Below are positions 1 to 9,506 of a stretch of 56,700 nt of DNA, in pieces (position 1 is the first letter of the stretch; each line of letters opens with the position of its first letter). Position numbers and translations under genes: made by a program. Origin of the DNA: Candidatus Colicola equi (lineage in GTDB: Bacteria > Bacteroidota > Bacteroidia > Bacteroidales > Paludibacteraceae); assembly GCA_018066175.1 (NCBI GenBank), contig JAGHRV010000033.1, positions 1 to 56,700 on the forward strand, read 5' to 3'. Under the pieces are notes generated by a model, which did not search any database, was not told where the DNA came from, and worked only from the letters and a program-made list of their open reading frames with translations.

Positions 1-17
1 CAATTAACATTATTAGT

Positions 18-665
18 ATGAAAAAATTAACATTATTTGCAGCTTTGCTGCTGGGTGCATTAACCGTTAATGCAGGTGATTACAAACACAGTATTGGTGT
101 TAACGTAGGTAACCAATATGGCGTTTCCTACAAGGCTTTTCTCTTTGGTAACGAGAATTTGGCTTTACAGATTGACCTCGGTATTCGCTTAGAAGAAACT
201 GCGGGTTCTTTCAAGTACAAAACTGGTGATTCATCGACTAAGTTTAAATTCAAGAGCGCTGATTTTTACACTTTTGAGGTAAATCCTAACGTATTGTATC
301 AGAAGGAATTCTTCTCTTATGATGGTGGTAAATTGAGTTGGTTCGTCGGTGGTGGTGTTAGTTTAGGTTTAATGGGCGAATATAGTTCGTGCCAAGTTAA
401 ACTCGATTCATGGAATGACTATGATTGGGGATATCGTATTATTACCAATGAAAATGCTGCTAATACCATCTATGGTAAGTTTGGCTTTAATGCAATCGGT
501 GGTGTAGAATTGAAATTCACCAAAATCCCCTTGGCAATCAGTTGCGACTTCCGTCCGGGTTACGGCTTAGGTTTCTGGGGCAAAAAGGTTAATGGCGTAA
601 AACTGAACAACACACTTCATTTCTTTGATTATGAAATCGCTGTTGGTGTACGTTATTGCATCTAA
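18..665 (+). CDS. Small outer-membrane beta-barrel protein
   Basis: A 215-aa secreted protein. The first ~19 residues form a signal peptide (MKKLTLFAALLLGALTVNA) and the rest alternates polar and aromatic/hydrophobic residues with many Gly, ending in a strand (EIAVGVRYCI) typical of a small outer-membrane beta-barrel. No enzymatic motif is visible. The start lies only 17 bases from the window edge, so its promoter and upstream partner are not seen. It ends at a strong bidirectional terminator shared with gltX. The barrel assignment comes from composition and pattern, not from a specific family recognised; ligand and role are unknown. Confidence 0.75.
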   Translation: MKKLTLFAALLLGALTVNAGDYKHSIGVNVGNQYGVSYKAFLFGNENLALQIDLGIRLEETAGSFKYKTGDSSTKFKFKSADFYTFEVNPNVLYQKEFFSYDGGKLSWFVGGGVSLGLMGEYSSCQVKLDSWNDYDWGYRIITNENAANTIYGKFGFNAIGGVELKFTKIPLAISCDFRPGYGLGFWGKKVNGVKLNNTLHFFDYEIAVGVRYCI

Positions 666-686
666 TTTAGACTACGTATAAAAAAT

Positions 687-712
687 AATAGCAGGCTGAG
701 AGGCCTGCTATT
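687..712. terminator. Bidirectional intrinsic terminator
   Basis: A 10-bp perfect stem (AATAGCAGGC / GCCTGCTATT) with a 6-nt loop is followed by a run of T on the plus strand and has an A-rich flank giving a T-run on the minus strand. It sits between the convergent ends of the barrel gene and gltX and should serve both. Confidence 0.9.
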
Positions 713-725
713 TTTTTTTGTACTG

Positions 726-2330
726 TTACTTAATGGCACTTAATGCTTGGCGGACGCGGCGGAGGGTTCCGTCCTTGCCGAGAATGTCCGTGATAGCCCA
801 GATATGCGGTCCGCGAGCTGCGCCAACAAGGCAGATACGGAAGGCGTTCATGACGATACCAACTCCGTATTCGTGTTCGGCAATCCAGTTCATAACAACG
901 GTATTCAGCACTCCTTCTTCTGCGGTCTTTCCGGCAGGGGTGGTCCAATCGTTCTCGTCGATGCCTTCAAGCACAGCGAGCAGTTCGGTCATGTGCCGCG
1001 GACTATCTTCTTTCCAGCGTTTAGCAAGAGACTTCTCGTCATATTCGGTTGGTGCAACGAAGAAGAAATTAGCTTGTTCCCATAATTCGGGCACGAAGTT
1101 AACGCGGTCTTTCACCAAGCCTATTACTTGGGCGACGGTTGCTTCTACTACCGATGTACTACCGATAAGCACAGCACTGTAACCTGCAAGAGACGGTACT
1201 TTATCTAAGAGGATTGGCATGAATAGCTTTGCCAGTTCCTCGTTGGACTTGAGTTGTAGGTATTGGTGGTTGAACCATTTACCTTTTTCGTAGTCGAATT
1301 TAGCTCCGGACTTGCTGACGCGATCCAGCGAGAACTGCTGAATGAGTTCGTCCATGGAGAACATCTCTTGGTCGGTGGAGTTATGCCATCCGAGCAGGGC
1401 GAGGAAGTTAATAACTGCCTCGGGGAAGTAACCGCTTTCGCGATAGCCGGAAGAGACAGAGCCGTCCTTTTGGTTGTGGAACTCCAGCGGGAAGACAGGG
1501 AAACCGAGTCGGTCGCCGTCACGTTTGGATAGTTTGCCATTTCCGTCGGGTTTGAGTAGCAAGGGTAGGTGTGCAAACTCAGGCATGGTATCGGTCCATC
1601 CAAAGGCGCGATAGAGGAGTACGTGGAGCGGGGCAGAGGGCAACCATTCCTCGCCGCGGATAACATGAGATACTTCCATGAGGTGGTCATCTACGATATT
1701 GGCCAGGTGGTAGGTAGGCAGGTCGTCCGCCGATTTATACAGCACTTTATCGTCCAAGATGCTGCTGTTGATGGTTACATCTCCGCGAATCAGGTCATGT
1801 ACGGTAATGTCCTCGTTCGGTTCGATAAGAAAACGTACGACGTATTTCTCGCCGGCAGCGATGCGGCGTTTAGCCTCTTCTATGCCGATAACGAGTGAGT
1901 TATCCATCTGCATGCGTGTGCGTGCGTCATATTGAAAATTAGGTATCTCGGCCCGTTTAGCGTCCAGTTGCTCGGGTGTGTCGAAAGCATAGTAGGCGTG
2001 GTTGGATTGGATGAGTTGATCTACGTATTGGTGGTAGATTTCGCGTCTTTCGGACTGGCGATAAGGTCCATGGTTGCCGACTTGGGCAATCTTGCCATTC
2101 TCCCAGCGGAGACCTTCGTCAATGCCGATTCCTAACCAATCCAGGGCCTCAAGGATATACTCTTCTGCTCCGGGAACGAAACGAGTGGAATCGGTGTCCT
2201 CGATACGCAGCAACATGTCGCCTCCATGCTGGCGAGCGAACAGGTAATTATACAAGGCGGTGCGTACTCCGCCGATGTGCAAAGCTCCGGTTGGAGAGGG
2301 AGCAAAACGAACACGAACTTTACGAGCCAT
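726..2330 (-). CDS. gltX: Glutamyl-tRNA synthetase
   Basis: Charges tRNA-Glu with glutamate in the cytoplasm. The 534-aa product opens with [20 protein letters not shown], which contains the class I HIGH-type signature, and has the KMSKS-type loop as KLSKRDG, with the usual class Ic C-terminal anticodon-binding region. The frame stays open 70 codons further upstream, but the start at 2330 is chosen because family members begin just before the [10 protein letters not shown] motif and the promoter (2355-2386) lies immediately upstream. Length matches bacterial GltX without an N-terminal extension. Transcribed divergently from the outer-membrane protein at 2433. Confidence 0.97.
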   Translation of the reverse strand: MARKVRVRFAPSPTGALHIGGVRTALYNYLFARQHGGDMLLRIEDTDSTRFVPGAEEYILEALDWLGIGIDEGLRWENGKIAQVGNHGPYRQSERREIYHQYVDQLIQSNHAYYAFDTPEQLDAKRAEIPNFQYDARTRMQMDNSLVIGIEEAKRRIAAGEKYVVRFLIEPNEDITVHDLIRGDVTINSSILDDKVLYKSADDLPTYHLANIVDDHLMEVSHVIRGEEWLPSAPLHVLLYRAFGWTDTMPEFAHLPLLLKPDGNGKLSKRDGDRLGFPVFPLEFHNQKDGSVSSGYRESGYFPEAVINFLALLGWHNSTDQEMFSMDELIQQFSLDRVSKSGAKFDYEKGKWFNHQYLQLKSNEELAKLFMPILLDKVPSLAGYSAVLIGSTSVVEATVAQVIGLVKDRVNFVPELWEQANFFFVAPTEYDEKSLAKRWKEDSPRHMTELLAVLEGIDENDWTTPAGKTAEEGVLNTVVMNWIAEHEYGVGIVMNAFRICLVGAARGPHIWAITDILGKDGTLRRVRQALSAIK

Positions 2331-2354
2331 AATTATGCAATTTAAATTTGAGCA

Positions 2355-2386
2355 CAAAAGTACAAATAATTTTTGATATCTGCAAA
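2355..2386 (-). promoter_or_regulatory. gltX promoter (Bacteroidota -33/-7)
   Basis: Read on the minus strand: TTTG, 20 bases, then TACTTTTG (fits TAnnTTTG). The same spacing occurs at every promoter listed in this window. The -33 side reads TTTGCAGATATCAAAA, a weak version of the palindrome seen at 2392. Confidence 0.8.
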
Positions 2387-2391
2387 TTTTA

Positions 2392-2423
2392 TTTGCATAT
2401 ATGCAAAAAAAAGTGTATCTTTG
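2392..2423 (+). promoter_or_regulatory. Promoter with perfect palindrome TTTGCATATATGCAAA
   Basis: TTTG at 2392, 20 bases, then TATCTTTG at 2416-2423, placed 9 bases before the start codon of the barrel gene at 2433, so the leader is very short or absent. The -33 element is the first half of a 16-bp perfect palindrome (2392-2407). Confidence 0.8.
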
Positions 2424-2432
2424 TGGGCTGAA

Positions 2433-4382
2433 ATGAGAAAGATAGTCATTATATTGTTCGTTTTGAGTGCGTGCGTGGGTGCGTTTGCGCAATATATGGT
2501 AGAGGTTAAGCCCACGAAAAAGGTGCTGCATGTGGACCAATTAGGCGTGCCGGATAATGTGAGTGTAATGGATGTTTTGAAGGCGATGCCGGAATTATTA
2601 GATAGGTCCTTGTCGGGGGGCTATTTCTCGAATTTTAGTATTCAGGTGGATGGAAAAGATGTGGGGAGCAGCAGGGATGTCGTGTTGAATCAGACTAAGG
2701 TGGCAGAGGTGGATGTGGTTGAGATTTCGACATCTCCGACGGTTAGTGAGCAGAAGAATGGCGAGGGGGGTGTAATCAATATTAAGTTGAAACCAGTTGA
2801 GGAGGGACTTAGTGGTCAGGTAATGGTGGATGTTAGTACCGAAGTAGATTTGCAGCCGAGTGTGTTGCTCAATTATAAGAAGGATAAGTTCTCTTTGCGA
2901 TCAAGTGTCATGATGGAATACTATGAGCCGGCGAGTTATTTAGAGTCCATGTGCGAGGATAGACATTTTATGATGAATCGTTTAGATACCACGTATGAGA
3001 GGTTTCTGCAAGAGACTGCTAAGTTACTGCTGAAATGGACTCCGACCACGCAAGATGAGGTGGAATTGTATGCTTGGGAGACGTTCGGTTATGTACGTGA
3101 GATTATGCATGCGAGGGAGATTATCTTGAATAATTACGAGGCTGACGGTCAGCCGGCTATTTGGCGTGAGACTCGCCGTGGGGGAAGCGAATATAAGTCG
3201 ATGCACGATTTGAAGACCGATGTGAATCTGTCGTATAAGCATAAGTATGAGCGAGGTGGAGAGTTTAAGATAGAGGCTAATTATAATTATGCTCCTCTTC
3301 GTGGTGATGAAGACGTTCGTTGGCGCAATATAGCAGAATGGGAGATGTTTGGTGCAGATACGAGTTATGCTGCCAAGACGAAGGTTAATAATCATCAAGT
3401 GAGGGGCGAGATTAGTACTAAACACCTAGTTTTGCCTCAGACGAGCGAGCATAAACTGGATGTCAAAGTGGGTGTTAATACAGATGTTAGTGTGGGAGAA
3501 ACGATCAATAGGTTGTCGAAGAGAGCGTTTAGTCAACACTTTATTGATACAACCGAAAGCAACTTGCGTTCCTTGACGGTATCTCCGTTTATGGAGTGGA
3601 ATTATTCCTATCATAATTGGACGATTCAGTTAGGTGGTAGGTATCAGTTCTATCGCAAGGAGGAGAGTACGCGGGCGTTAGATTGGTACACTCGTGATGG
3701 TCATACTTGGTCGGGTAATCTGAGTGTAATGTGGCAAGTTAAACCGCACCATTACTTGCGAGCTGTAGCGGCGAGAAATAGTGCCTGGAGAAACATCGCT
3801 GAGGATAAGGCGGGACATCAAAAACAGAAAGTCTTGCCGTACTACAATGCCGAGTTGAACTATGTCTTTGATTGGAATAACGAGATTGATTATACGATGA
3901 TGAGTTTAGGGCTGAAATACATCTATGCTAAGCCCATAGAGGGAGGATTCATTGGTTGTCTTGCCACTAATGCTCAACTCATTTATAAACATGGTATTTT
4001 CTCGATGGCCTTTGCGGGGAATGGTTACATAAAGAAGGAGCATTATGCCGTTGCGGACAAGAAAGACCAATGGTGTTTCTTCTATAATCTAAGTCTGACG
4101 CCGGTGTTCTCGTTGCGTAAGAACTGGACTCTTTCGGCACAGATATTGTACAATTCAGAAATGACGCTTCGCGATGCGGTGTATGGGGATTGCTTTTACA
4201 CGCAACTGCGCGTTTCAAAGAATATAGGAAAGTGGAATATACATTTACAATTTAGTGATATATTGGATTATGAGACCTATAATACGGTGCGTGATCCTAA
4301 TTATCTTAATGGTCGTCCCATCAGTGTGGAGCAGGATATGTATCCACGAAGTGTGATGGCAGGATTTGCATATAAATTCTAA
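2433..4382 (+). CDS. TonB-receptor-like outer-membrane beta-barrel protein
   Basis: A 649-aa protein with a signal peptide ([20 protein letters not shown]), a plug-like region (residues ~25-120; [10 protein letters not shown], then [29 protein letters not shown]) and a long C-terminal beta-barrel ending in aromatic F. This is the arrangement of the 'outer membrane beta-barrel family protein' group (OMP_b-brl_3), but it lacks the usual N-terminal carboxypeptidase-like domain. The frame is open 20 codons upstream, but the -7 element at 2416-2423 and the signal peptide fix the start here. Only 13 bases separate it from the next gene. No SusD partner is nearby, so the substrate is unknown. Confidence 0.75.
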   Translation: MRKIVIILFVLSACVGAFAQYMVEVKPTKKVLHVDQLGVPDNVSVMDVLKAMPELLDRSLSGGYFSNFSIQVDGKDVGSSRDVVLNQTKVAEVDVVEISTSPTVSEQKNGEGGVINIKLKPVEEGLSGQVMVDVSTEVDLQPSVLLNYKKDKFSLRSSVMMEYYEPASYLESMCEDRHFMMNRLDTTYERFLQETAKLLLKWTPTTQDEVELYAWETFGYVREIMHAREIILNNYEADGQPAIWRETRRGGSEYKSMHDLKTDVNLSYKHKYERGGEFKIEANYNYAPLRGDEDVRWRNIAEWEMFGADTSYAAKTKVNNHQVRGEISTKHLVLPQTSEHKLDVKVGVNTDVSVGETINRLSKRAFSQHFIDTTESNLRSLTVSPFMEWNYSYHNWTIQLGGRYQFYRKEESTRALDWYTRDGHTWSGNLSVMWQVKPHHYLRAVAARNSAWRNIAEDKAGHQKQKVLPYYNAELNYVFDWNNEIDYTMMSLGLKYIYAKPIEGGFIGCLATNAQLIYKHGIFSMAFAGNGYIKKEHYAVADKKDQWCFFYNLSLTPVFSLRKNWTLSAQILYNSEMTLRDAVYGDCFYTQLRVSKNIGKWNIHLQFSDILDYETYNTVRDPNYLNGRPISVEQDMYPRSVMAGFAYKF

Positions 4383-4395
4383 AAAAAATATAACT

Positions 4396-6039
4396 ATGGC
4401 TAAAAAAATTGAAGGAAAGAAAGAAGTTCAATTCTCGCTTGTTTACCGTGACATGTGGCAATCAAGCGGCAAGTATGTTCCTCGTAAGGACCAATTGGCA
4501 AAAGTTGCTCCGGTGATTATCGACATGGGGTGCTTTGACCGTGTAGAAACGAATGGTGGTGCCATGGAGCAGGTTAATTTGTTGTATGGAGAGAATCCTA
4601 ATGTGGCTGTTCGCACGTTCACCAAGCCATTCCACGAGGCAGGTATTAAGACGCACATGTTGGATCGTGGTTTGAATGCGCTCCGTATGAATCCTGTTCC
4701 GGCTGATGTTCGTCAATTGATGTACAAGGTTAAGCACGCTCAAGGAACCGATATCACGCGTATTTTCTGCGGATTGAACGACCCGAGAAATATCATTCCA
4801 TCTATTAAGTGGGCCAAAGAGGCCGGTATGACGGCTCAGGCTACGATGTGTATTACTTATTCCAAGGTACATACTGCTGAGTACTATATCAACTTGGCCG
4901 AGCAGCTGATTGCCGGTGGTGCCCAGGAGATTTGTTTGAAGGATATGGCCGGTGTAGGTCGTCCGGCTATGTTAGGCACAATCGTGGCTGCCATTAAGGA
5001 GAAACATCCTGATATCATTATCCAATACCACGGTCATACGGGTCCCGGTTTCTCGGTTGCTTCTATGTTAGAGGTGGCTAAAGCCGGTGGCGATGTGTTG
5101 GATGTTGCTATGGAACCGCTTAGTTGGGGTAAGGTGCATCCGGATGTAATTACTATTCAGGCTATGTTGCGCGATGCCGGCTTCCTGGTTAAGGACATCA
5201 ATATGAAGGCTTATATGGAATGCCGCAGTCTGACGCAGAGCTTTATGGATGATTTCTTGGGTTACTGGATTGATCCGAAGAATAGTCTGATGACTTCGTT
5301 GCTGGTTGGCTGTGGTCTGCCCGGAGGAATGATGGGTAGTCTAATGGCTGATTTGAAGGGCATGCATGCTGCTATTAATGCTAACTTGCGCAAGGCCGGA
5401 AAGAAAGAGTTGAGCGAGGACGAGTTGCTGGTTGAGTTGTTTGACGAAGTTCAACGTATTTGGCCAATGTTAGGTACTCCATGCTTGGTTACTCCGTTCA
5501 GTCAGTACGTGAAGAATGCCGCTTTGATGAACCTTTATAGCAAGTCGATGGGCGAAAAACCATTCAGCCGAATGGATCCGGCTATGTGGGGAATGATTTT
5601 AGGTAAGAGTGGTAAATTGCCGGGCGAGTTGGCTCCGGAGATTATCGAGTTAGCCAAGGAAAAAGGCTATGAGTTCTATACTGATGATCCACAAGCACTC
5701 TATCCGAACGAGCTGCCTAAGTTCGAGAAGATGATGAAGGAAGAAGGCTGGGATCGCGGTCAGGACGACGAAGAACTGTTTGAATTTGCTATGCACGAGA
5801 AACAGTACCGTGAGTACAAGTCCGGTCAGGCTAAGGAGCAATTCAATAAGGATTTGATTGAACGTATGACCAAGGCCGGTAAACCTATTCCGGAAAGTCT
5901 GCGTCCACAACCGAAGGCCGGCGAGCAAGATATGGCAGCCGTTGCAATGGCGCTGAATATGTACGAAAAGGAAAAGAACAGTGCCGTTAAGTACATCGGT
6001 CGCTTCCAAAGTAGTGCATGGAACGCAAAGAAATTCTAA
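4396..6039 (+). CDS. Biotin-dependent carboxyltransferase subunit (oxaloacetate decarboxylase alpha / pyruvate carboxylase B-like)
   Basis: A 547-aa protein with an HMGL-like TIM-barrel carboxyltransferase domain (residues ~10-300) and the conserved helical C-terminal region of the OadA / transcarboxylase 5S family. Visible active-site features are YRDMWQS (in place of the usual RDAHQS), the Lys in CLKDMAG that is carboxylated in the family, and the metal-binding pair in YHGHTG. No biotinyl domain (AMKM motif) is present, so the biotin carrier must be a separate protein outside the window. The start at 4396 is preferred over an in-frame ATG 30 bases earlier that overlaps the preceding gene. 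It likely moves carboxyl groups between oxaloacetate or methylmalonyl-CoA and pyruvate; the exact substrate cannot be decided from sequence. Confidence 0.8.
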   Translation: MAKKIEGKKEVQFSLVYRDMWQSSGKYVPRKDQLAKVAPVIIDMGCFDRVETNGGAMEQVNLLYGENPNVAVRTFTKPFHEAGIKTHMLDRGLNALRMNPVPADVRQLMYKVKHAQGTDITRIFCGLNDPRNIIPSIKWAKEAGMTAQATMCITYSKVHTAEYYINLAEQLIAGGAQEICLKDMAGVGRPAMLGTIVAAIKEKHPDIIIQYHGHTGPGFSVASMLEVAKAGGDVLDVAMEPLSWGKVHPDVITIQAMLRDAGFLVKDINMKAYMECRSLTQSFMDDFLGYWIDPKNSLMTSLLVGCGLPGGMMGSLMADLKGMHAAINANLRKAGKKELSEDELLVELFDEVQRIWPMLGTPCLVTPFSQYVKNAALMNLYSKSMGEKPFSRMDPAMWGMILGKSGKLPGELAPEIIELAKEKGYEFYTDDPQALYPNELPKFEKMMKEEGWDRGQDDEELFEFAMHEKQYREYKSGQAKEQFNKDLIERMTKAGKPIPESLRPQPKAGEQDMAAVAMALNMYEKEKNSAVKYIGRFQSSAWNAKKF

Positions 6040-6065
6040 TTAAGTATTTATAAAACATCAATACA

Positions 6066-7145
6066 ATGAAGAAGTATAATTTCAATGCAGGACCAAGTAT
6101 CCTGCCTCAAGAGGTTATCAAACAAACGGCAGAGGCCGTTATGGATTTCGAAGGTCAAGGTTTGAGTGTATTGGAGATTTCTCACCGAGCCAAGTATTTC
6201 CAACCTGTTATGGACGAGGCTGAGGCGTTGATGAAGGAATTGCTGAATATTCCTGAGGGTTACCGCGTGCTCTTCTTGGGTGGCGGAGCTTCGCTGGAGT
6301 TCTGCATGGTGCCTTTCAATATGTTGGAGAAGAAGGCTGCCTATCTCAATACCGGAGTATGGAGTAAGAAGGCTATGAAAGAGGCTAAGGCTTTTGGCGA
6401 AGTGGTTGAATTGGCCGCTTCTACCAACTCTATCCCGATGGATTTTGAGGTACCTCAGGACTGCGACTATATGCATATTACGACCAATAATACCATTTAT
6501 GGTACGGAAATTAGCAACCGCAAGTTGGCTGAGATATACAAAAAGAAAGGTAATGTGCGTTTGGTAGCAGATATGTCGTCTGATATCTTGAGTCGTCCGA
6601 TTGATGTTAGTCAGTATGATATTATCTATGGAGGAGCACAGAAGAACTTAGCTCCGGCCGGTGTTACGTTTGTTATCGTTAAGGAGGAGTGTTTGGGTCA
6701 TGTGACCCGTCATATCCCAACTATGCTGGATTATCGCACCCATGTAGATGGTGGTTCGATGTTCAATACACCTCCTGTATTGCCTGTTTATACGGCTTTG
6801 CTGACGATGCGTTGGCTCAAGAAAAACGGCGGTGTGGCGTGGATTGATGCTCGCAATCAGAAGAAAGCTGATTTGCTGTATGAGTGCATTGATAACAGCA
6901 AGATCTTTATGCCAACTATCACGGATAAAGAGGACCGCAGCCGCATGAATATCTGCTTTGTTCCGAAACCCGAATATGAAGGTCTCTTTGATGAGTTCTT
7001 CCAGTTCGCTTCCGAGCGTGGTATGGTAGGAATCAAGGGGCACCGTCTGGTAGGAGGCTTCCGCGCAAGTTGCTACAATGCAATGGACGTTGAGGGCGTG
7101 CAGGCATTGGTAGATTGCATCCATGATTTTGAAAAAATGCATTAA
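6066..7145 (+). CDS. serC: Phosphoserine aminotransferase
   Basis: PLP enzyme converting 3-phosphohydroxypyruvate and glutamate to phosphoserine. The 359-aa product begins [17 protein letters not shown], the classic SerC N-terminus, and carries the PLP lysine in [12 protein letters not shown] plus the C-terminal [17 protein letters not shown] substrate-binding region. Length is normal. It lies 26 bases after the carboxyltransferase and 116 bases before serA, and together with serA and glyA gives a serine-glycine route. Confidence 0.97.
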   Translation: MKKYNFNAGPSILPQEVIKQTAEAVMDFEGQGLSVLEISHRAKYFQPVMDEAEALMKELLNIPEGYRVLFLGGGASLEFCMVPFNMLEKKAAYLNTGVWSKKAMKEAKAFGEVVELAASTNSIPMDFEVPQDCDYMHITTNNTIYGTEISNRKLAEIYKKKGNVRLVADMSSDILSRPIDVSQYDIIYGGAQKNLAPAGVTFVIVKEECLGHVTRHIPTMLDYRTHVDGGSMFNTPPVLPVYTALLTMRWLKKNGGVAWIDARNQKKADLLYECIDNSKIFMPTITDKEDRSRMNICFVPKPEYEGLFDEFFQFASERGMVGIKGHRLVGGFRASCYNAMDVEGVQALVDCIHDFEKMH

Positions 7146-7261
7146 TCATATTTCCTAAGATGGCGTTGTCGTATTCCTTATCCTTGGACCCCTCGTCCTT
7201 TATGGTGCCGACGCGCCAGGCTCAGGGAAAAAACATTGAATTTACAACATTATTACACACT

Positions 7262-8179
7262 ATGAAAGTACTCGTTGCAACAGAAAAACCCTTTGCCAAA
7301 GTAGCCGTAGATGGTATTCGCGAGGTGGTAGAAGCAGCCGGCTATCAGCTGGAACTGCTGGAGAAATATACTGAAAAGAGTCAATTATTACAAGCTGTAG
7401 CGGACGCCGATGCCCTTATTATCCGTTCTGATGTGGTGGATGAAGAGGTGTTAGATGCCGCTAAGCAGCTCAAGATAGTCGTTCGTGCCGGTGCCGGATA
7501 TGATAATATCGATTTGGCAGCAGCTACGGCTCATAAAGTGGTAGCTATGAATACGCCCGGTCAGAACTCTAATGCGGTAGCTGAATTAGCATTAGGATTG
7601 ATGGTGATGGCTGTTCGTAATATGTATAATGGCACCAGTGGCACCGAGTTGATGGGCAAGAAATTAGGTATTCATGCTTTTGGTAATGTGGGACGTAATG
7701 TAGCCCGCGTAGCGAAAGGATTTGGCATGGATGTATTGGCTTACGATGCTTATTGTCCGGACGAGGCTATGATTCAGGCCGGTGTAACGCCTGTGCATAG
7801 TGCCAATGAACTCTATCAAAATAGTGATATTGTTAGTCTGCATATCCCAGCAACGGATGAAACTCGCAAGAGCATCAATTATGCGTTGTTGAACCAAATG
7901 CCGAAGGGTGCTTTGCTGGTTAATACTGCCCGCAAGGAAGTGATTGACGAACCCGAATTGATTCAGTTGATGCAGGATCGTGCTGATTTCCGCTATGTAA
8001 CGGATATCATGCCGGTGGCTGATGCTGAGTTCCGTCAGTTTGAGGGCCGTTATTTTGCTACTCCCAAGAAAATGGGCGCTCAAACGGCCGAGGCGAATAT
8101 AAATGCCGGTATAGCTGCAGCCAAGCAGATTGTGGATTTCTTCCAGAATGGCGTGACTAAGTTCCAAGTGAATAAATAA
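7262..8179 (+). CDS. serA: D-3-phosphoglycerate dehydrogenase, short type
   Basis: Oxidises 3-phosphoglycerate to 3-phosphohydroxypyruvate with NAD+. The 305-aa product starts MKVLVATEKPFAKVAVDGI; an open frame extends 34 codons upstream but family alignment from memory and the poor upstream composition favour 7262. The Rossmann motif is GIHAFGNVGRNVA, and NTARKEVID holds the catalytic Arg. The region that in most 2-hydroxyacid dehydrogenases carries the catalytic His reads TPKKMGAQTAEAN, a form common in Bacteroidota SerA as I recall it. It lacks the C-terminal ACT domain, so serine feedback through ACT is not expected. Its stop codon overlaps the next start (TAATG). Confidence 0.93.
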   Translation: MKVLVATEKPFAKVAVDGIREVVEAAGYQLELLEKYTEKSQLLQAVADADALIIRSDVVDEEVLDAAKQLKIVVRAGAGYDNIDLAAATAHKVVAMNTPGQNSNAVAELALGLMVMAVRNMYNGTSGTELMGKKLGIHAFGNVGRNVARVAKGFGMDVLAYDAYCPDEAMIQAGVTPVHSANELYQNSDIVSLHIPATDETRKSINYALLNQMPKGALLVNTARKEVIDEPELIQLMQDRADFRYVTDIMPVADAEFRQFEGRYFATPKKMGAQTAEANINAGIAAAKQIVDFFQNGVTKFQVNK

Positions 8180-9480
8180 TGCGAACAATTAAACATATTT
8201 TTTCCTTGCTTCTGTTCCTGATAGGATGGGGAAGCGTATGTGGTCAGGTGCTGCAAGTAACGGCTGACCCATCTACGTATAAGACGCTGACGGCTCCTGC
8301 TCCGCGTGCATATAAGATGTTGGCGGCTTCTGGTACGGGCGTGGATCACGTGTATCTGTTCACGAGTGCGGATAATTTCGAGTTTGCTACGATTGGGTAT
8401 CAATTGGCAGACTGGTATGATGTGGGCACCGGGGAGTTGGTTAGCCATAACTATTCCACTTTCATCAATGCCGAGAGTGGTCATACTTATCGCGTTGAGG
8501 TTGGGGGCGAATCCGAGACGTTTGCAGTAATTGATTGGTCTAAATATAGATTGGCAAACTGCACGTTACGTGTTGAACCGGCTTGCGATAAAACGTATAT
8601 CTTTGTGGATAATATCGGCATTGCTCAGTATAAGGATACTGCTAATGTGACGCATGAAATTGAGCGTAAACTGGTGTTGGAATACAAGAATGCAGTATGG
8701 AATGACGAGTCGGTAGATTGGTTGACGCAGGAGCAGATAGTCACTAAAGAAGGCGAAGATTTATCGGCCTTTGACGTAGATAAATTATTGATTGATAGCG
8801 ACTTTAAGTTAAGTGATGCCACTCCGGATGCTCCTTTTACGGAGGATACGTTGTACGCGTCAGGTGTGGTAGCGATTGCTTCGGCTTGTCATCTAACACA
8901 TGTTACGACACGTCGTGGCACGGAGATCACAAACGAGAAAGAGGCTCCGATCAAGGAAGATGTGGTAGAAGGTTCTGCACCATTGGATATTCTCTTCCAA
9001 TCGCATCCTTCGCCCAAGACGGATTTCTATTCGTGGACCATCACGCGGGGTAATGATAAGATTACTCAACGTCCGGAGCGCGATATACGTTATGTATTTG
9101 ATGATGCGTCCGAAACGGGTCCGGTCACTTATACGGTGGAGTTGAAAGTAGGTAATGACTACTGTCAAGATAGTGCTAAAGTGGATGTAACGCTTAACGC
9201 GTCCTTTATTATGGTTCCCAATGTGTTTACACCGAATGGAGATGGTAGGAATGATGAGTTTAGAGTGGCTTATCGCTCTATTTGTAACTTCCATTGCTGG
9301 GTCTTCAACCGTTGGCAACATCAGGTGTATAGTTGGTCGGATCCGGCTAAAGGCTGGGATGGCACTATCAATGGCCGTCCGGCTCCCGAATCGGCATACG
9401 TGTATATCGTAGAGGCTACCGGATGTGATGGCAAGAAGTATAAACTTAAAGGGATGGTGAACCTATTGCGAGGAAAATAA
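8179..9480 (+). CDS. Secreted protein with T9SS type-B (gliding-motility CHU_C) C-terminal domain
   Basis: A 433-aa protein with a signal peptide (MRTIKHIFSLLLFLIGWGSVCG) and a C-terminal ~90-residue domain beginning VPNVFTPNGDGRNDEF and ending GMVNLLRGK. That domain is the gliding-motility-associated/CHU_C sorting region that directs proteins through the type IX secretion system (type-B). The segment before it (~270-335) resembles a PKD-like beta domain (FYSWTITRGN); the N-terminal part is unassigned. It starts within the serA stop codon (TAATG) and precedes glyA by 26 bases, so it is probably cotranscribed with serine-metabolism genes although its site of action is the cell surface or medium. 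Confidence 0.85.
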   Translation: MRTIKHIFSLLLFLIGWGSVCGQVLQVTADPSTYKTLTAPAPRAYKMLAASGTGVDHVYLFTSADNFEFATIGYQLADWYDVGTGELVSHNYSTFINAESGHTYRVEVGGESETFAVIDWSKYRLANCTLRVEPACDKTYIFVDNIGIAQYKDTANVTHEIERKLVLEYKNAVWNDESVDWLTQEQIVTKEGEDLSAFDVDKLLIDSDFKLSDATPDAPFTEDTLYASGVVAIASACHLTHVTTRRGTEITNEKEAPIKEDVVEGSAPLDILFQSHPSPKTDFYSWTITRGNDKITQRPERDIRYVFDDASETGPVTYTVELKVGNDYCQDSAKVDVTLNASFIMVPNVFTPNGDGRNDEFRVAYRSICNFHCWVFNRWQHQVYSWSDPAKGWDGTINGRPAPESAYVYIVEATGCDGKKYKLKGMVNLLRGK

Positions 9481-9506
9481 TTGTATAACCTTAAATTTAA
9501 ATTGAT

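Noticed and set aside
2331..2540. Longer gltX start
   Set aside because: It would cross the gltX promoter and the divergent gene's promoter and start.
7160..7261. Longer serA start
   Set aside because: The 34 extra residues are unlike any dehydrogenase N-terminus; the conserved MKVLVATEKPF start fits 7262.
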